The notes under the pieces were generated by a model, which was not told the origin of the DNA, ran no database searches, and saw only the letters and a list, made by a program, of their open reading frames with translations. From positions 1-27,268 of the forward strand of contig DALZEF010000031.1 of the NCBI GenBank assembly GCA_031979385.1: 27,268 nucleotides of DNA, written 5' to 3'. Both the position numbers and the translations under genes were made by a program. Positions 6,827 through 14,882 of this stretch are shown piece by piece. Source of the stretch: Timonella sp031979385 (GTDB lineage Bacteria > Actinomycetota > Actinomycetes > Actinomycetales > Cellulomonadaceae). Each line of letters opens with the position of its first letter. Position 1 is the stretch's first letter.

Positions 6827-8860
6827 GTGAAGCGTATCCACGCGGCTGACCGCGAGAGTGGCCTAACGGTTGTTGAGGTGATTGTTGCCTTGGTGCTGAT
6901 AGGCATTGTGGCAACCTCCGCCATTTCCTTCTTCGTTTCCGGCGTGAAAAAAACCTCCGACCTCCAGCGCAAACAGGGCGCAGTGAGCCTAGCGAATACG
7001 GCAATGGACCGCGCCCGCGCAGTGGCACCAGGTGTGGTGTCAGTCAGTAACTCTGCCGGGGATACGCATGGTTTGGTGAAGGGGCGCACGCAGCAGGCGG
7101 TTTTTGCCGCACGGGACGCTGCCGATCCTGCAGATATTGCCGACATGGACTTCACATACGCCTACGATAGGGATCCAAGCCTTACTGGTGCCGCTGAGCA
7201 GCAGTGGGTTCCCATCACGAAGACGGAAACGGTCAACTCGCAAGACTATACAATCACTACCCTGATCGGTTCCTGCTATCGCTCACGCCTGCCGGTCACT
7301 ACCGCGGCTGACTGTGTGCCCGTGCCAGATGGCGGTATCGATGCAACGGGTGAACCAAATGCAAGCGATACGGTAAGGCTCTACCGTATCCGGGTGGTTG
7401 TTGAGTGGAGTGCGGGTCCTGGCGAAGCTCCACAGACCTACCGTATTGCCTCGCTCGCAGATCCGAGCGCGGATGCAGTGTGGAACACGATTATTGCGCC
7501 GTTCGCCTACGATGACGAATACTCCGTTACCGCTGGCAGCGTCACCTCGCAGTGGTTGTGGGTCACAGCCAATGACACTTTGGACTATGACGAGAACGGG
7601 CTCCAATCCCCGATTGTTAACCTCACTCAACCCCTATCTGGGCAAGGCAACAGCGCGGTTGGCACCAGCAACGGAATTGGCGGTGTTGATTATCGGTTAC
7701 CAACAGATACATCGCTGAGTGGAATTACAAGTTTCAGGTATGCGATCAGGGATCTTTCCTCCATAACCACGGATCCAGCAACCGTTACCGTGAACGTGTT
7801 GCCTGACCCTAAGCCAGACAACCTAGCGGTAGCGCTGGGCTCGTCCACCGTGCTCAACGACCGCCTGCTGCCCAACGACTTGGGCACAACGAGTATGAAT
7901 ACGGGCCGAACTGTTCGGATCTATCCGGTAGCCTCGGCCTACCGCGACCTAATCGACTACTCAAATATTGACATTTCACCTGAGGAAGCAGCCGCTCGGA
8001 CAGCTTCGGACGCGGCGCTTAACGCAATGGGTATTTCGTGGAATAGCGCAGGTGAGGTTCGCTACCAGGCGCCCGGTGGTTCGGACGACTCAAACATCGA
8101 TTTCTACTATTACCTGGTCAATGAACAGACCACCGACCGCACCACGCCCCCTAGGCTGGCGAGTGTGGAACCAGCACGGGTATCGATCTTGGCTGGTGCG
8201 TGCGTGAACACCACAGACTTCGAAGTTGAAATCCCGGCAGACGAGTTCGACAAGGACGTAGACCTTGAAATCAACAAGATAAACGGTAACGACCCTGCCT
8301 GCCAGATCGACATCACGGATGTTGACTACAGTCCGTTCAACATCAAGGGTCAGATCAAGGTTGACGGCAACGACTTCAACGCCACGAACAACCGTATGGG
8401 CAACACGGTGACCTACCGTATGCAGGAAGACACTCCGTTCGAGTTCCGCATCACCTACCAGATGTACGGCAAGGACGGCACCACCACTACCGGCGCAACC
8501 GGAGTGATCACGGTGCGAGTTGTACCAGTAGCTAAAGATGACACCTGGACGGTCAAGAAGGGAACCAACGAGTTCCGGCCAGCGAACGTTCCCAATGGGA
8601 AGCTGCGGGAGAACGACTACCCATCTGGTGGTGGGCAAGTGGATATCCGAATCGAACGGGAACTGGGTACCAACTGTGGTACGTTCACACAAGGCCGAAC
8701 CACTAACGGCGGATACACATATCTATCCAATGACGGAATCGCCTATAGGGCACCAAACCAGGCAAAGACATGCACATTTGAATATGTCTTAGTTGGTCAG
8801 GGCAATCTGTCCCACATCGTGTCTGAGCCAGCTACCGTCACGATTAAGGTTACTAACTGA
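6827..8860 (+). CDS. Very large PilV-like minor prepilin with tandem Ig/cadherin-like modules
   Basis: The GTG at 6827 gives leader MKRIHAADRESG and cleavage G12|LTVVE with Glu17 at +5. A helix VIVALVLIGIVATSAISFF follows, as in PilV/PulI-type minor pilins. At 677 aa it is three to five times the usual size. After a pilin-like region to about residue 215 come modules of about 100-130 residues. They begin near 227 (YDDEYSVTAGS ... ANDTLDYDENG), 326 (PDPKPDNLAVALGSS ... LPNDLG), 458 and 565 (VAKDDTWTVKKGTNEF ... LRENDYPSG). The A-DD--V--G--...-ND pattern recalls bacterial Ig-like/cadherin-like tandem domains (Big_9 type). Such modules would project from the pilus, probably at the tip. The stop overlaps the next gene by one base (TGATG). 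The prepilin part is firm; the module family is judged by eye. Confidence 0.85.
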   Translation: MKRIHAADRESGLTVVEVIVALVLIGIVATSAISFFVSGVKKTSDLQRKQGAVSLANTAMDRARAVAPGVVSVSNSAGDTHGLVKGRTQQAVFAARDAADPADIADMDFTYAYDRDPSLTGAAEQQWVPITKTETVNSQDYTITTLIGSCYRSRLPVTTAADCVPVPDGGIDATGEPNASDTVRLYRIRVVVEWSAGPGEAPQTYRIASLADPSADAVWNTIIAPFAYDDEYSVTAGSVTSQWLWVTANDTLDYDENGLQSPIVNLTQPLSGQGNSAVGTSNGIGGVDYRLPTDTSLSGITSFRYAIRDLSSITTDPATVTVNVLPDPKPDNLAVALGSSTVLNDRLLPNDLGTTSMNTGRTVRIYPVASAYRDLIDYSNIDISPEEAAARTASDAALNAMGISWNSAGEVRYQAPGGSDDSNIDFYYYLVNEQTTDRTTPPRLASVEPARVSILAGACVNTTDFEVEIPADEFDKDVDLEINKINGNDPACQIDITDVDYSPFNIKGQIKVDGNDFNATNNRMGNTVTYRMQEDTPFEFRITYQMYGKDGTTTTGATGVITVRVVPVAKDDTWTVKKGTNEFRPANVPNGKLRENDYPSGGGQVDIRIERELGTNCGTFTQGRTTNGGYTYLSNDGIAYRAPNQAKTCTFEYVLVGQGNLSHIVSEPATVTIKVTN

Positions 8861-9549
8861 TGTCTAAGATTCGGTTACTCCCCAAGCCTGTTTTACCCGA
8901 TTTTGTGGGCAGCAAGGTATTACCTGGCAGACTCGGTGGTGCACGTGGTGAAGAGGGTATGACGCTAGTTGAGTTGATCGTGGCTATGGGGATATTGACC
9001 ATCATGTTGACGGTCTCCATGGCCGCGATAACCACGATGACTCAAGACGCGGTTCGCTCTAAATCGGTGACTGACGCGGCGGATCAGTTGCGCGTGACAT
9101 TTCAGCAGATGGACAAGGAAATCCGGTACGCATCAGCAATCAATGCACCAGCCAGTACCGGCACCGGGTACTACGTGGAATACCTTGTAGAGGCGAACGC
9201 TGCGAGCGGCGCGGAACAGTGCGTACAGTGGCGGTATGTTACGGCCAGTGGTGAACTTCAACGCCGCACCGCCACGCCCGGTGGCACTCCAAGTGAATGG
9301 CGCACCACGGTGACTAAGTTGCGTAATGACTTGACCATTGCCGCCCAACGCCCATTCAAATTGACCAAAGCAGGTGTAAGCGGTGACAAGGTGTTCACGA
9401 AACAACAGTTGGCGGTGTACCTGGACACGGGTATGGGCACAGCCAAAGACCCACGTGGAGGACAGCTAAACGTGCAACTTGTTGCATTGAACTCGTCAAC
9501 TTCATCGCCTGACACGGTGTGCTTAACCGGAGGAATGAACCGACCATGA
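8860..9549 (+). CDS. PilW/PulJ-like minor prepilin
   Basis: This 229-aa protein has the prepilin site EEG33|MTLVE with Glu38 at +5, then the helix LIVAMGILTIMLTVSMAAITTMT. Next comes a segment DAADQLRVTFQQMDKEIRYASAI that is typical of PulJ/PilW pseudopilins. The leader of 33 residues is unusually long. However, ATG 8860 shares a base with the upstream stop and AAGG lies just before it, so this start is well supported. The downstream gene overlaps by ATGA. In other systems PilV/W/X-like minor pilins form the complex that primes assembly and sits at the tip; the same role is inferred here. Confidence 0.85.
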   Translation: MSKIRLLPKPVLPDFVGSKVLPGRLGGARGEEGMTLVELIVAMGILTIMLTVSMAAITTMTQDAVRSKSVTDAADQLRVTFQQMDKEIRYASAINAPASTGTGYYVEYLVEANAASGAEQCVQWRYVTASGELQRRTATPGGTPSEWRTTVTKLRNDLTIAAQRPFKLTKAGVSGDKVFTKQQLAVYLDTGMGTAKDPRGGQLNVQLVALNSSTSSPDTVCLTGGMNRP

Positions 9550-11189
9550 ACCAGCGTTTTACTCCACACCCGCTCACCCGTTTCACACGGCGGGTTATGC
9601 CCGCGCGGCTTGTGAACAACGAATCCGGTATAGCGATCATGAGCGCGCTGATGCTGATGCTGATTGTGACGGCACTTTCTGTCCTTGTCCTCGGGTTTGT
9701 TCTCGCCGAGGTTCGTCCCACCCAGTTTGCTAACAAAAACACCCGAACCATCGCTGCTGCGCAAGCAGGTATCGAGGTTGCCGTAGCTCAAATCCGTACC
9801 AGCACGGCCGCAGACGGTGCTGGCGTGCAAATGGGAAACATCCTTGAACTCCCATGTGAGGTTCGCGGACCAGTAGAGGGTGCAGCAGACGGTACGGGCT
9901 TTGAGGCTAAGATCTCTTATTTCACACAAGACCCTGCTGGTAAAGACGCCACGTGGCGCGAAGACAACGCGCTGCGGTGCTTCACTACAGGCAGCCCAAA
10001 GGGTGTACGCGCTGTCCCACGGTTCGCGATCATCACCTCCGAGGGCACGGATGCAGGCGCGAAAGTCATCGTGGATGCAGCCGACCGTACGGTAGAAGCG
10101 ACATACACGTTCCCGCTGACCACCCGTAACGTCTCCGGCGGTCAAATAACCGACAACACTGGCAATTACTGCCTTGTGGCTAACAGCCTTTCCGCTGGTA
10201 GCCGAGTGACGTTCCATCTAGGGTCATCCGCAGCATGCAAAGAGAAGTCCGAGTACAACCGGTGGAGTTGGCGCAGTGACTACATGATCCACCTGAGTTC
10301 CAGCGACACAAACGGACGCGTTCCAATGTGTCTCTCCGGGCGGGCAACCAGCAGCACGCCTGCAGCGATGGTATTGAGGACCTGCAACACTGGGGCAGGG
10401 GACCCGCAAGGTCAACTTTTCCAGTGGACCGGTGACCACACGTGGCGTGGTCAAAACGCTGCCAATACCGGCGTAGCTAGCACGTGGATCGTTGTGGCGA
10501 CGGTCGGCGGCGTCAGAACCCTCGCAGTCCGTAATTCGAATAGCGGAGACAAACCGATTCCAATGCCAGAAGTTGGTAAAGGCAACGCATCCAAAGACAC
10601 GGACCAGGTAGTGAACCAGCAGAAGTTCGGTCGTTGCCTCGACGTAACCGACGTACGCATCAACAAGGCGTATATGATCACCTACCCGTGTAAACAGGAC
10701 CCGACTGGTGGCGGCAATTTTGACTGGAACCACAAGTGGTACTACACGGAAGTTGATCCGGATTCAGCTACCCAAAGCGTTTCGACAAAAATCTACGTGC
10801 GTGAGGGAAATACAACACAGAACTGCCTGATCACCACCAACACCAGAGGTATCGTTGCCGGTGACACCTCCAGTGGGTCAACGGGTATGACCGGCGTCTC
10901 CACCAGTTACTTCCCACGGTTCCGCACGTCAGGCAATGGCATCGACTGTAGTTCGACCAACACCAACTGGACCCGCAACGGAGACACCGGAGATGAGAAA
11001 ACCTCATGGACGCTCGTCGATCGCTATGGACGCTGCTTATCAGCCAACGGACCGAAAATGCACGTCGGCTGGGACGCAGTAGTGGTCGAAACCTGCAACG
11101 GTTCGAACAACCAAAAATGGAACGTCCCTGAAGACCCAGTCGAAGGAACCCTGGCAGGATTCGAAGAACTCACCGGACGCACCCCATAA
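9546..11189 (+). CDS. PilX-like minor pilin with C-terminal ricin-B-type (beta-trefoil) lectin repeats
   Basis: ATG 9546 overlaps the upstream stop (ATGA) and has GGAGGA at 9529-9534. The N-terminus NNESG28|IAIMSALMLMLIVTALSVLVLGF is a PilX_N-type segment, with Ser33 where most pilins have Glu at +5. The long exported part has three repeats of a Cys-Leu start, a second Cys and a closing Q/K-x-W. They are C262 (CLSG ... RTC) to W294, C364 (GRCLDV ... YPC) to W398, and C497 (GRCLSAN ... ETCNG) to W525 (NQKWNV). This is the signature of ricin-B beta-trefoil lectins, which bind sugars, here spread out by insertions. A carbohydrate-binding pilus tip is the natural inference. The last residues run directly into the pilD start (TAAATG). 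Confidence 0.82.
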   Translation: MNQRFTPHPLTRFTRRVMPARLVNNESGIAIMSALMLMLIVTALSVLVLGFVLAEVRPTQFANKNTRTIAAAQAGIEVAVAQIRTSTAADGAGVQMGNILELPCEVRGPVEGAADGTGFEAKISYFTQDPAGKDATWREDNALRCFTTGSPKGVRAVPRFAIITSEGTDAGAKVIVDAADRTVEATYTFPLTTRNVSGGQITDNTGNYCLVANSLSAGSRVTFHLGSSAACKEKSEYNRWSWRSDYMIHLSSSDTNGRVPMCLSGRATSSTPAAMVLRTCNTGAGDPQGQLFQWTGDHTWRGQNAANTGVASTWIVVATVGGVRTLAVRNSNSGDKPIPMPEVGKGNASKDTDQVVNQQKFGRCLDVTDVRINKAYMITYPCKQDPTGGGNFDWNHKWYYTEVDPDSATQSVSTKIYVREGNTTQNCLITTNTRGIVAGDTSSGSTGMTGVSTSYFPRFRTSGNGIDCSSTNTNWTRNGDTGDEKTSWTLVDRYGRCLSANGPKMHVGWDAVVVETCNGSNNQKWNVPEDPVEGTLAGFEELTGRTP

Positions 11190-12020
11190 ATGGAATTAGC
11201 ACTCGAAACCCACGCGTTCACGTGGCTCATCACAGGATTTGCCCTAGTGTTCGGGCTTGTCATCGGATCATTCCTCAACGTGGTGATCTGGCGACTCCCA
11301 CGCGAAGAATCAGTGGTACACCCGCCAAGCCGTTGTCCCCAATGCGGCAACGGCATCAAATGGTACGACAACATCCCAGTGCTGTCCTGGCTGATGCTCC
11401 GCGCAAAGTGCCGCAACTGCAAACACCCCATCCCAGCACGCTATGCCATCGTGGAATCCCTCACCGGAACCCTATTCGCAACCGTCGCATGGCACATCAC
11501 CAATAGCGCGAGCACTGCAGGTGAACTCTTGGCACTCCTGCCATACCTGTACATCACAGCCATCGGCGTAGCATTAGCGTTTATCGATCTAGACACCCAC
11601 AAACTACCCAACAAAATAATCCTCCCGGCGTACCCAATCGCAGCGACTCTAGTGATCGTCGCCAGTTTTGGGGCAGGCTGGGACTGGGCCACAATCGGGC
11701 GCGCAGCCCTCGGCGGCCTCGCACTCTACGGCTTCTACTTCATCCTGTGCATCATCGGCGGCATGGGATTTGGCGATGTAAAACTCGCCGGCGTTCTGGG
11801 GCTTTCGCTGGCGTGGCTGGGATGGGACCACCTCATCATCGGGGGATTCCTCCCGTTCGTGCTCGGCGGCCTATATTCCGGCGTGCTGATACTACTGCGA
11901 CGGGCTGGCCGTAAATCAGGTATCCCATTTGGTCCGTGGATGCTCTTGGGCTGGTTCCTCGCACTGTTCATCTCTGAACCACTCGCGAACTGGTACCTAT
12001 CGATAGTTTTTGCGGGCTAA
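11190..12020 (+). CDS. pilD: Prepilin peptidase / N-methyltransferase PilD
   Basis: PilD is the membrane aspartyl protease that removes prepilin leaders and methylates the new N-terminus. The 276-aa protein opens with FGLVIGSFLNVVIWRLPRE, then the zinc-binding pairs C49/C52 and C74/C77 flanking the WYDNIPVLSW motif of bifunctional enzymes. The two catalytic Asp regions are visible: IDLDTHKLPN (Asp133/135) and GFGDVKL (GD at 195-196). About seven or eight hydrophobic segments follow. ATG 11190 abuts the upstream TAA with no ribosome site, so translation is probably coupled to the lectin-pilin gene. It would process the five prepilin-like products encoded upstream. Confidence 0.96.
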   Translation: MELALETHAFTWLITGFALVFGLVIGSFLNVVIWRLPREESVVHPPSRCPQCGNGIKWYDNIPVLSWLMLRAKCRNCKHPIPARYAIVESLTGTLFATVAWHITNSASTAGELLALLPYLYITAIGVALAFIDLDTHKLPNKIILPAYPIAATLVIVASFGAGWDWATIGRAALGGLALYGFYFILCIIGGMGFGDVKLAGVLGLSLAWLGWDHLIIGGFLPFVLGGLYSGVLILLRRAGRKSGIPFGPWMLLGWFLALFISEPLANWYLSIVFAG

Positions 12021-12040
12021 AGCTCTCGACGTGAGCTTTT
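12019..12040 (+). terminator. Possible terminator after pilD
   Basis: AAAGCTC (12019-12025) pairs with GAGCTTT (12033-12039) around a 7-base loop and ends in TTTT. The stem is short and overlaps the pilD stop codon, so it may only partly separate the pilB-pilD unit from pilM. Confidence 0.5.
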
Positions 12041-12154
12041 CACGGCGTTGCCACTACACAGCGCGACGTGTGACGTCTGCTTAGTCAAGTTTTCTGTTTA
12101 CGGTGCCGATAAACCCGTGAACTCACTTTTACAAGGGAATCGAGAGGAAGATCG

Positions 12155-13216
12155 GTGGCACGAACATCGACAATCGGCTTGGATATCGGTACAACCGCCA
12201 TCCGCGCCGCCGAACTGAGCTTTGGCTCAGGAGGACCGGGCAAGTCAGAGGCAACGATGACTGCATTTGCTCAGGTTCCCCTAGCGCCCGGTGCCATTCA
12301 AGATGGCGAAGTACTGGACATGGGCAAAGTGTCCGTGGCCATCAAGATGCTATGGCAGATGGGCAAGTTCTCATCGTCTGACGTGGTGATGGGTGTGGGC
12401 AACCAGCGTGTCATCGTCCGTGAAGTCGACTTGCCCTGGCAGCCTGTTGAGGCGCTGAAGCGATCTCTCCCATACCAGGCTGAACAACTTCTGCCCGTAG
12501 CTGTAGGAGACGCCCTCTTCGACTTCGTCCCCACCGGTGAGTTTCAGAATGAAGATGGCCGGTTCGTTTCCGGTCTGTTCGTTGCTGCGATTCACGACAT
12601 GGTGTCAACGAATGTGAACGCTGCTGAGGCAGGGGGACTGCGTCCGCTGTTGGTGGACCTCAACCCGCTCGCTATTCAACGGGCCTTGACGCAGCGCGAT
12701 CTCAAGAACTACACGGTTGCCTTCGTCGACATCGGTGCGCGCATCACGAATTTGGTTATTGCTGAACGCGGACTGCCGCGCTTCGTGCGCGTGCTACCAC
12801 ATGGTGGGCAGCAAGCTACGGATGCCGTTGCGCACACCATGTCGGTCAACGCTGAGGAAGCAGAGCGACTAAAGCGTGAGATCGGTGTAGGAATGGCCAC
12901 GACCCCTGATCGGCAGCCCGCTGCTGAGGCACTCATGAACGTGACGACCACGCTCATAGAGTCCATCCGCTCTACTTTCGTGTACTACGGCTCTCAGGGG
13001 CTCGGTTCGCCGATAGACGCGGTGGTCCTGACTGGTGGTGGGGCCATGTTGAATGGACTTGGCCAGTATCTGTCTTCTGCTGTACGGCTACCTGTTCAGA
13101 TGGGTAACCCCTTCGACGGAGTCAAAGTTGGTAAGGGCGTTGACTTGAGTGCGATTCGAGGTTCCGAACAGGTCGCAACAGTGGCAATTGGCTTGGCTTA
13201 CGGGGTGACGCAATGA
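12155..13216 (+). CDS. pilM: Type IV pilus actin-like assembly protein PilM
   Basis: PilM is a cytoplasmic, FtsA-like ATP-binding protein that ties the PilN/PilO membrane frame to the ATPases. The 353-aa protein has the actin-fold motifs in order: phosphate 1 IGLDIGTTAIRAAEL at about 7-21, phosphate 2 AFVDIGARITNLVI near 189-202, and adenosine motif VVLTGGGAMLNGLG near 289-302. GTG 12155 has AGAGGAAG at 12143-12150. The stop overlaps pilN by ATGA. The 134-base gap before it suggests its own promoter, but none was identified with confidence. Confidence 0.95.
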   Translation: MARTSTIGLDIGTTAIRAAELSFGSGGPGKSEATMTAFAQVPLAPGAIQDGEVLDMGKVSVAIKMLWQMGKFSSSDVVMGVGNQRVIVREVDLPWQPVEALKRSLPYQAEQLLPVAVGDALFDFVPTGEFQNEDGRFVSGLFVAAIHDMVSTNVNAAEAGGLRPLLVDLNPLAIQRALTQRDLKNYTVAFVDIGARITNLVIAERGLPRFVRVLPHGGQQATDAVAHTMSVNAEEAERLKREIGVGMATTPDRQPAAEALMNVTTTLIESIRSTFVYYGSQGLGSPIDAVVLTGGGAMLNGLGQYLSSAVRLPVQMGNPFDGVKVGKGVDLSAIRGSEQVATVAIGLAYGVTQ

Positions 13217-13944
13217 GCAAGAACGCAGAAAAAAAGCAGAAAGCCGCCGCCGCCTCGAATAAAGGTGGCTTCGATCTGACAGCTCTGCCGCAGGTCAACC
13301 TGTTACCAAAGGAAGTCACCGAACGGCGCGAACTTAAATCTCTCAAGGGCCGGATCGGTATCGCCTTTATCGCCCTGTTTGTCGTGCTCGGCCTCGGATA
13401 CGGAGCAGTCCATCTTGAAAAGGCGGCTGCCGATCGTCGCTATGAGCAGGCACAGGACGAGACAATCCGGCTAAAGGCGGAAGAAGCTAAGTACGCAGAG
13501 GTGCCTCTCGTGCTCGGACAAATCTCCAAAATCCAAGACGCGCTACGAGATGGCATGTACCGCGAAATCCTCTGGAAAGACTACCTTGGAGCGATCGCGG
13601 CAACACTGCCAGACGACGGGATTATCTCTACTCTCGCAGTCAGTGCGGCTACCCTCAATGACCAGCCGCCAGCAGCAGCAGATGAACTCCAAGACGGCGG
13701 AATCGGACGCCTGACGTTCACTGCCAACCTCAAAACCATGCCCAACACAGTCGAGTGGATCAACGCACTCAACGAAATCCCCGGATTCTCATCAGCGCGA
13801 TTCGGAACCGCAACCTACCTTAAAGGCGACAAGGGTGGCGTAACCTACGAACTGACCGGAACAGTACAGCTGACAGAAGACATCTACTCACTACGGTTCG
13901 AGCCGCAGGAAACGGAAGAAGACGCAGATGCCATCGACTCGTAA
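13213..13944 (+). CDS. pilN: Type IV pilus PilN-like membrane protein
   Basis: This 243-aa single-pass protein has a basic N-terminus and the segment LPQVNLLPKEV, with VNLLP at residues 28-32. It matches the INLLP motif through which PilN binds the PilM groove. A membrane segment (IGIAFIALFVVLGLGYGAVHL) lies at about 47-68, then a coiled-coil-like helix and an alpha/beta ferredoxin-like domain. It overlaps pilM by four bases and pilO by 17. With the PilM partner next door and the docking motif intact the call is firm, although overall sequence in this family diverges strongly. Confidence 0.93.
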   Translation: MSKNAEKKQKAAAASNKGGFDLTALPQVNLLPKEVTERRELKSLKGRIGIAFIALFVVLGLGYGAVHLEKAAADRRYEQAQDETIRLKAEEAKYAEVPLVLGQISKIQDALRDGMYREILWKDYLGAIAATLPDDGIISTLAVSAATLNDQPPAAADELQDGGIGRLTFTANLKTMPNTVEWINALNEIPGFSSARFGTATYLKGDKGGVTYELTGTVQLTEDIYSLRFEPQETEEDADAIDS

Positions 13945-14728
13945 AACCTGGATCTTTGTATCCTCGTTCTTCGCTATCATCCTCGTGGTAGCCGCTTGGT
14001 TGCTGATTCTGTCACCAGTGCGTCAAGAGACCAGCACCGTGAAGGATGATGCTGAACAGGTCGAATCTGCAAACCAGATTCTCAACACCCGCGTCACCAA
14101 GTTGCGGGCCCAGTTCGCCGAAATCGACACCTACCGCGCCGAACTCACTGAATATCAAAAGCAGATTCCGTCTGTTGTCGACTATGAGTCGATTGTGGCA
14201 GAAATCGAACGCGCCTCCGAAGAGACCAAAGTACCTGTCCTAGAAATCGCGTCCGAGTCCAATATCGTCCCTGTTACTCCATACACCGCAATCAAGGTGG
14301 AGAAGCCGGAACTTGACGAGGACGGTAACGAGATCAAGCCAACCAAACCTTCCGAGCCAGTGACGGTCTCGGGTGCAGACCCAACATTGACGGGTGCACT
14401 ATCAGAGGAAATCCCTGGCTTCTATCAGGTTCCGCTGCGATTGACGGTTCAAGGCAGCTACGACCGGATACTCAAGTTCTCGGAATCGTTGCAGATCGAT
14501 TCAACAAGAGCTCTTCTCGTTCCAGCCGTAGCGGTTACTGCGCTAGACGAAACACCTGAATCTGACAGCGCGCCGGCAGCCAAAAAGGGTGATCTCACCT
14601 ACGTCCTGGATGTTCTAGCCTACGTGGTTGAGTACGATCGCGTCGTGTTGCCCGCGTCCGATGAGGAGCAGGAAGTCACGCCTCTCCCTCCAGCGGCTAA
14701 GGACAATGTCTTCTCGCCTTCGAGATAG
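13928..14728 (+). CDS. pilO: Type IV pilus PilO-like membrane protein
   Basis: This 266-aa bitopic protein has a membrane segment WIFVSSFFAIILVVAAWLLIL at about 8-28. A coiled-coil-like stretch (about 35-80) and an extracytoplasmic domain follow, containing an acidic, proline-rich insertion near 120-140 (KPELDEDGNEIKPTKPSEP). The fold order and position after pilN match PilO, which pairs with PilN around PilC. In Gram-negative bacteria PilO contacts PilP and then the PilQ secretin. Neither gene is present here, as expected without an outer membrane. It starts inside the pilN end (17-base overlap) and is followed by a strong terminator. Confidence 0.88.
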   Translation: MPSTRKTWIFVSSFFAIILVVAAWLLILSPVRQETSTVKDDAEQVESANQILNTRVTKLRAQFAEIDTYRAELTEYQKQIPSVVDYESIVAEIERASEETKVPVLEIASESNIVPVTPYTAIKVEKPELDEDGNEIKPTKPSEPVTVSGADPTLTGALSEEIPGFYQVPLRLTVQGSYDRILKFSESLQIDSTRALLVPAVAVTALDETPESDSAPAAKKGDLTYVLDVLAYVVEYDRVVLPASDEEQEVTPLPPAAKDNVFSPSR

Positions 14729-14751
14729 TTGACGAAACGACACTCATATTT

Positions 14752-14797
14752 ATGATCACCACCGCCTTGTTTTGAGGTGGTGGTGATCATTCTTTTG
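14752..14797 (+). terminator. Strong terminator closing pilMNO
   Basis: A 16-bp stem (14752-14767 with 14775-14790, one G-T wobble) has a 7-base T-rich loop and is followed by TCTTTTG. It lies 23 bases after the pilO stop and ends the pilus gene cluster proper. Confidence 0.9.
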
Positions 14798-14882
14798 TCC
14801 ATCTAGTGGACTTTCCTCAAGAAACCCTTATGAAATGCCGAGATATCTTGCATCACATGTAGGTTCCCTAGCTAGGACTCAA

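Noticed and set aside
6603..12090. CTTAGTCAAGT occurring at 6603-6613 and 12080-12090
   Set aside because: An 11-base match between two places is expected many times by chance in 27 kb, and the flanks do not match.
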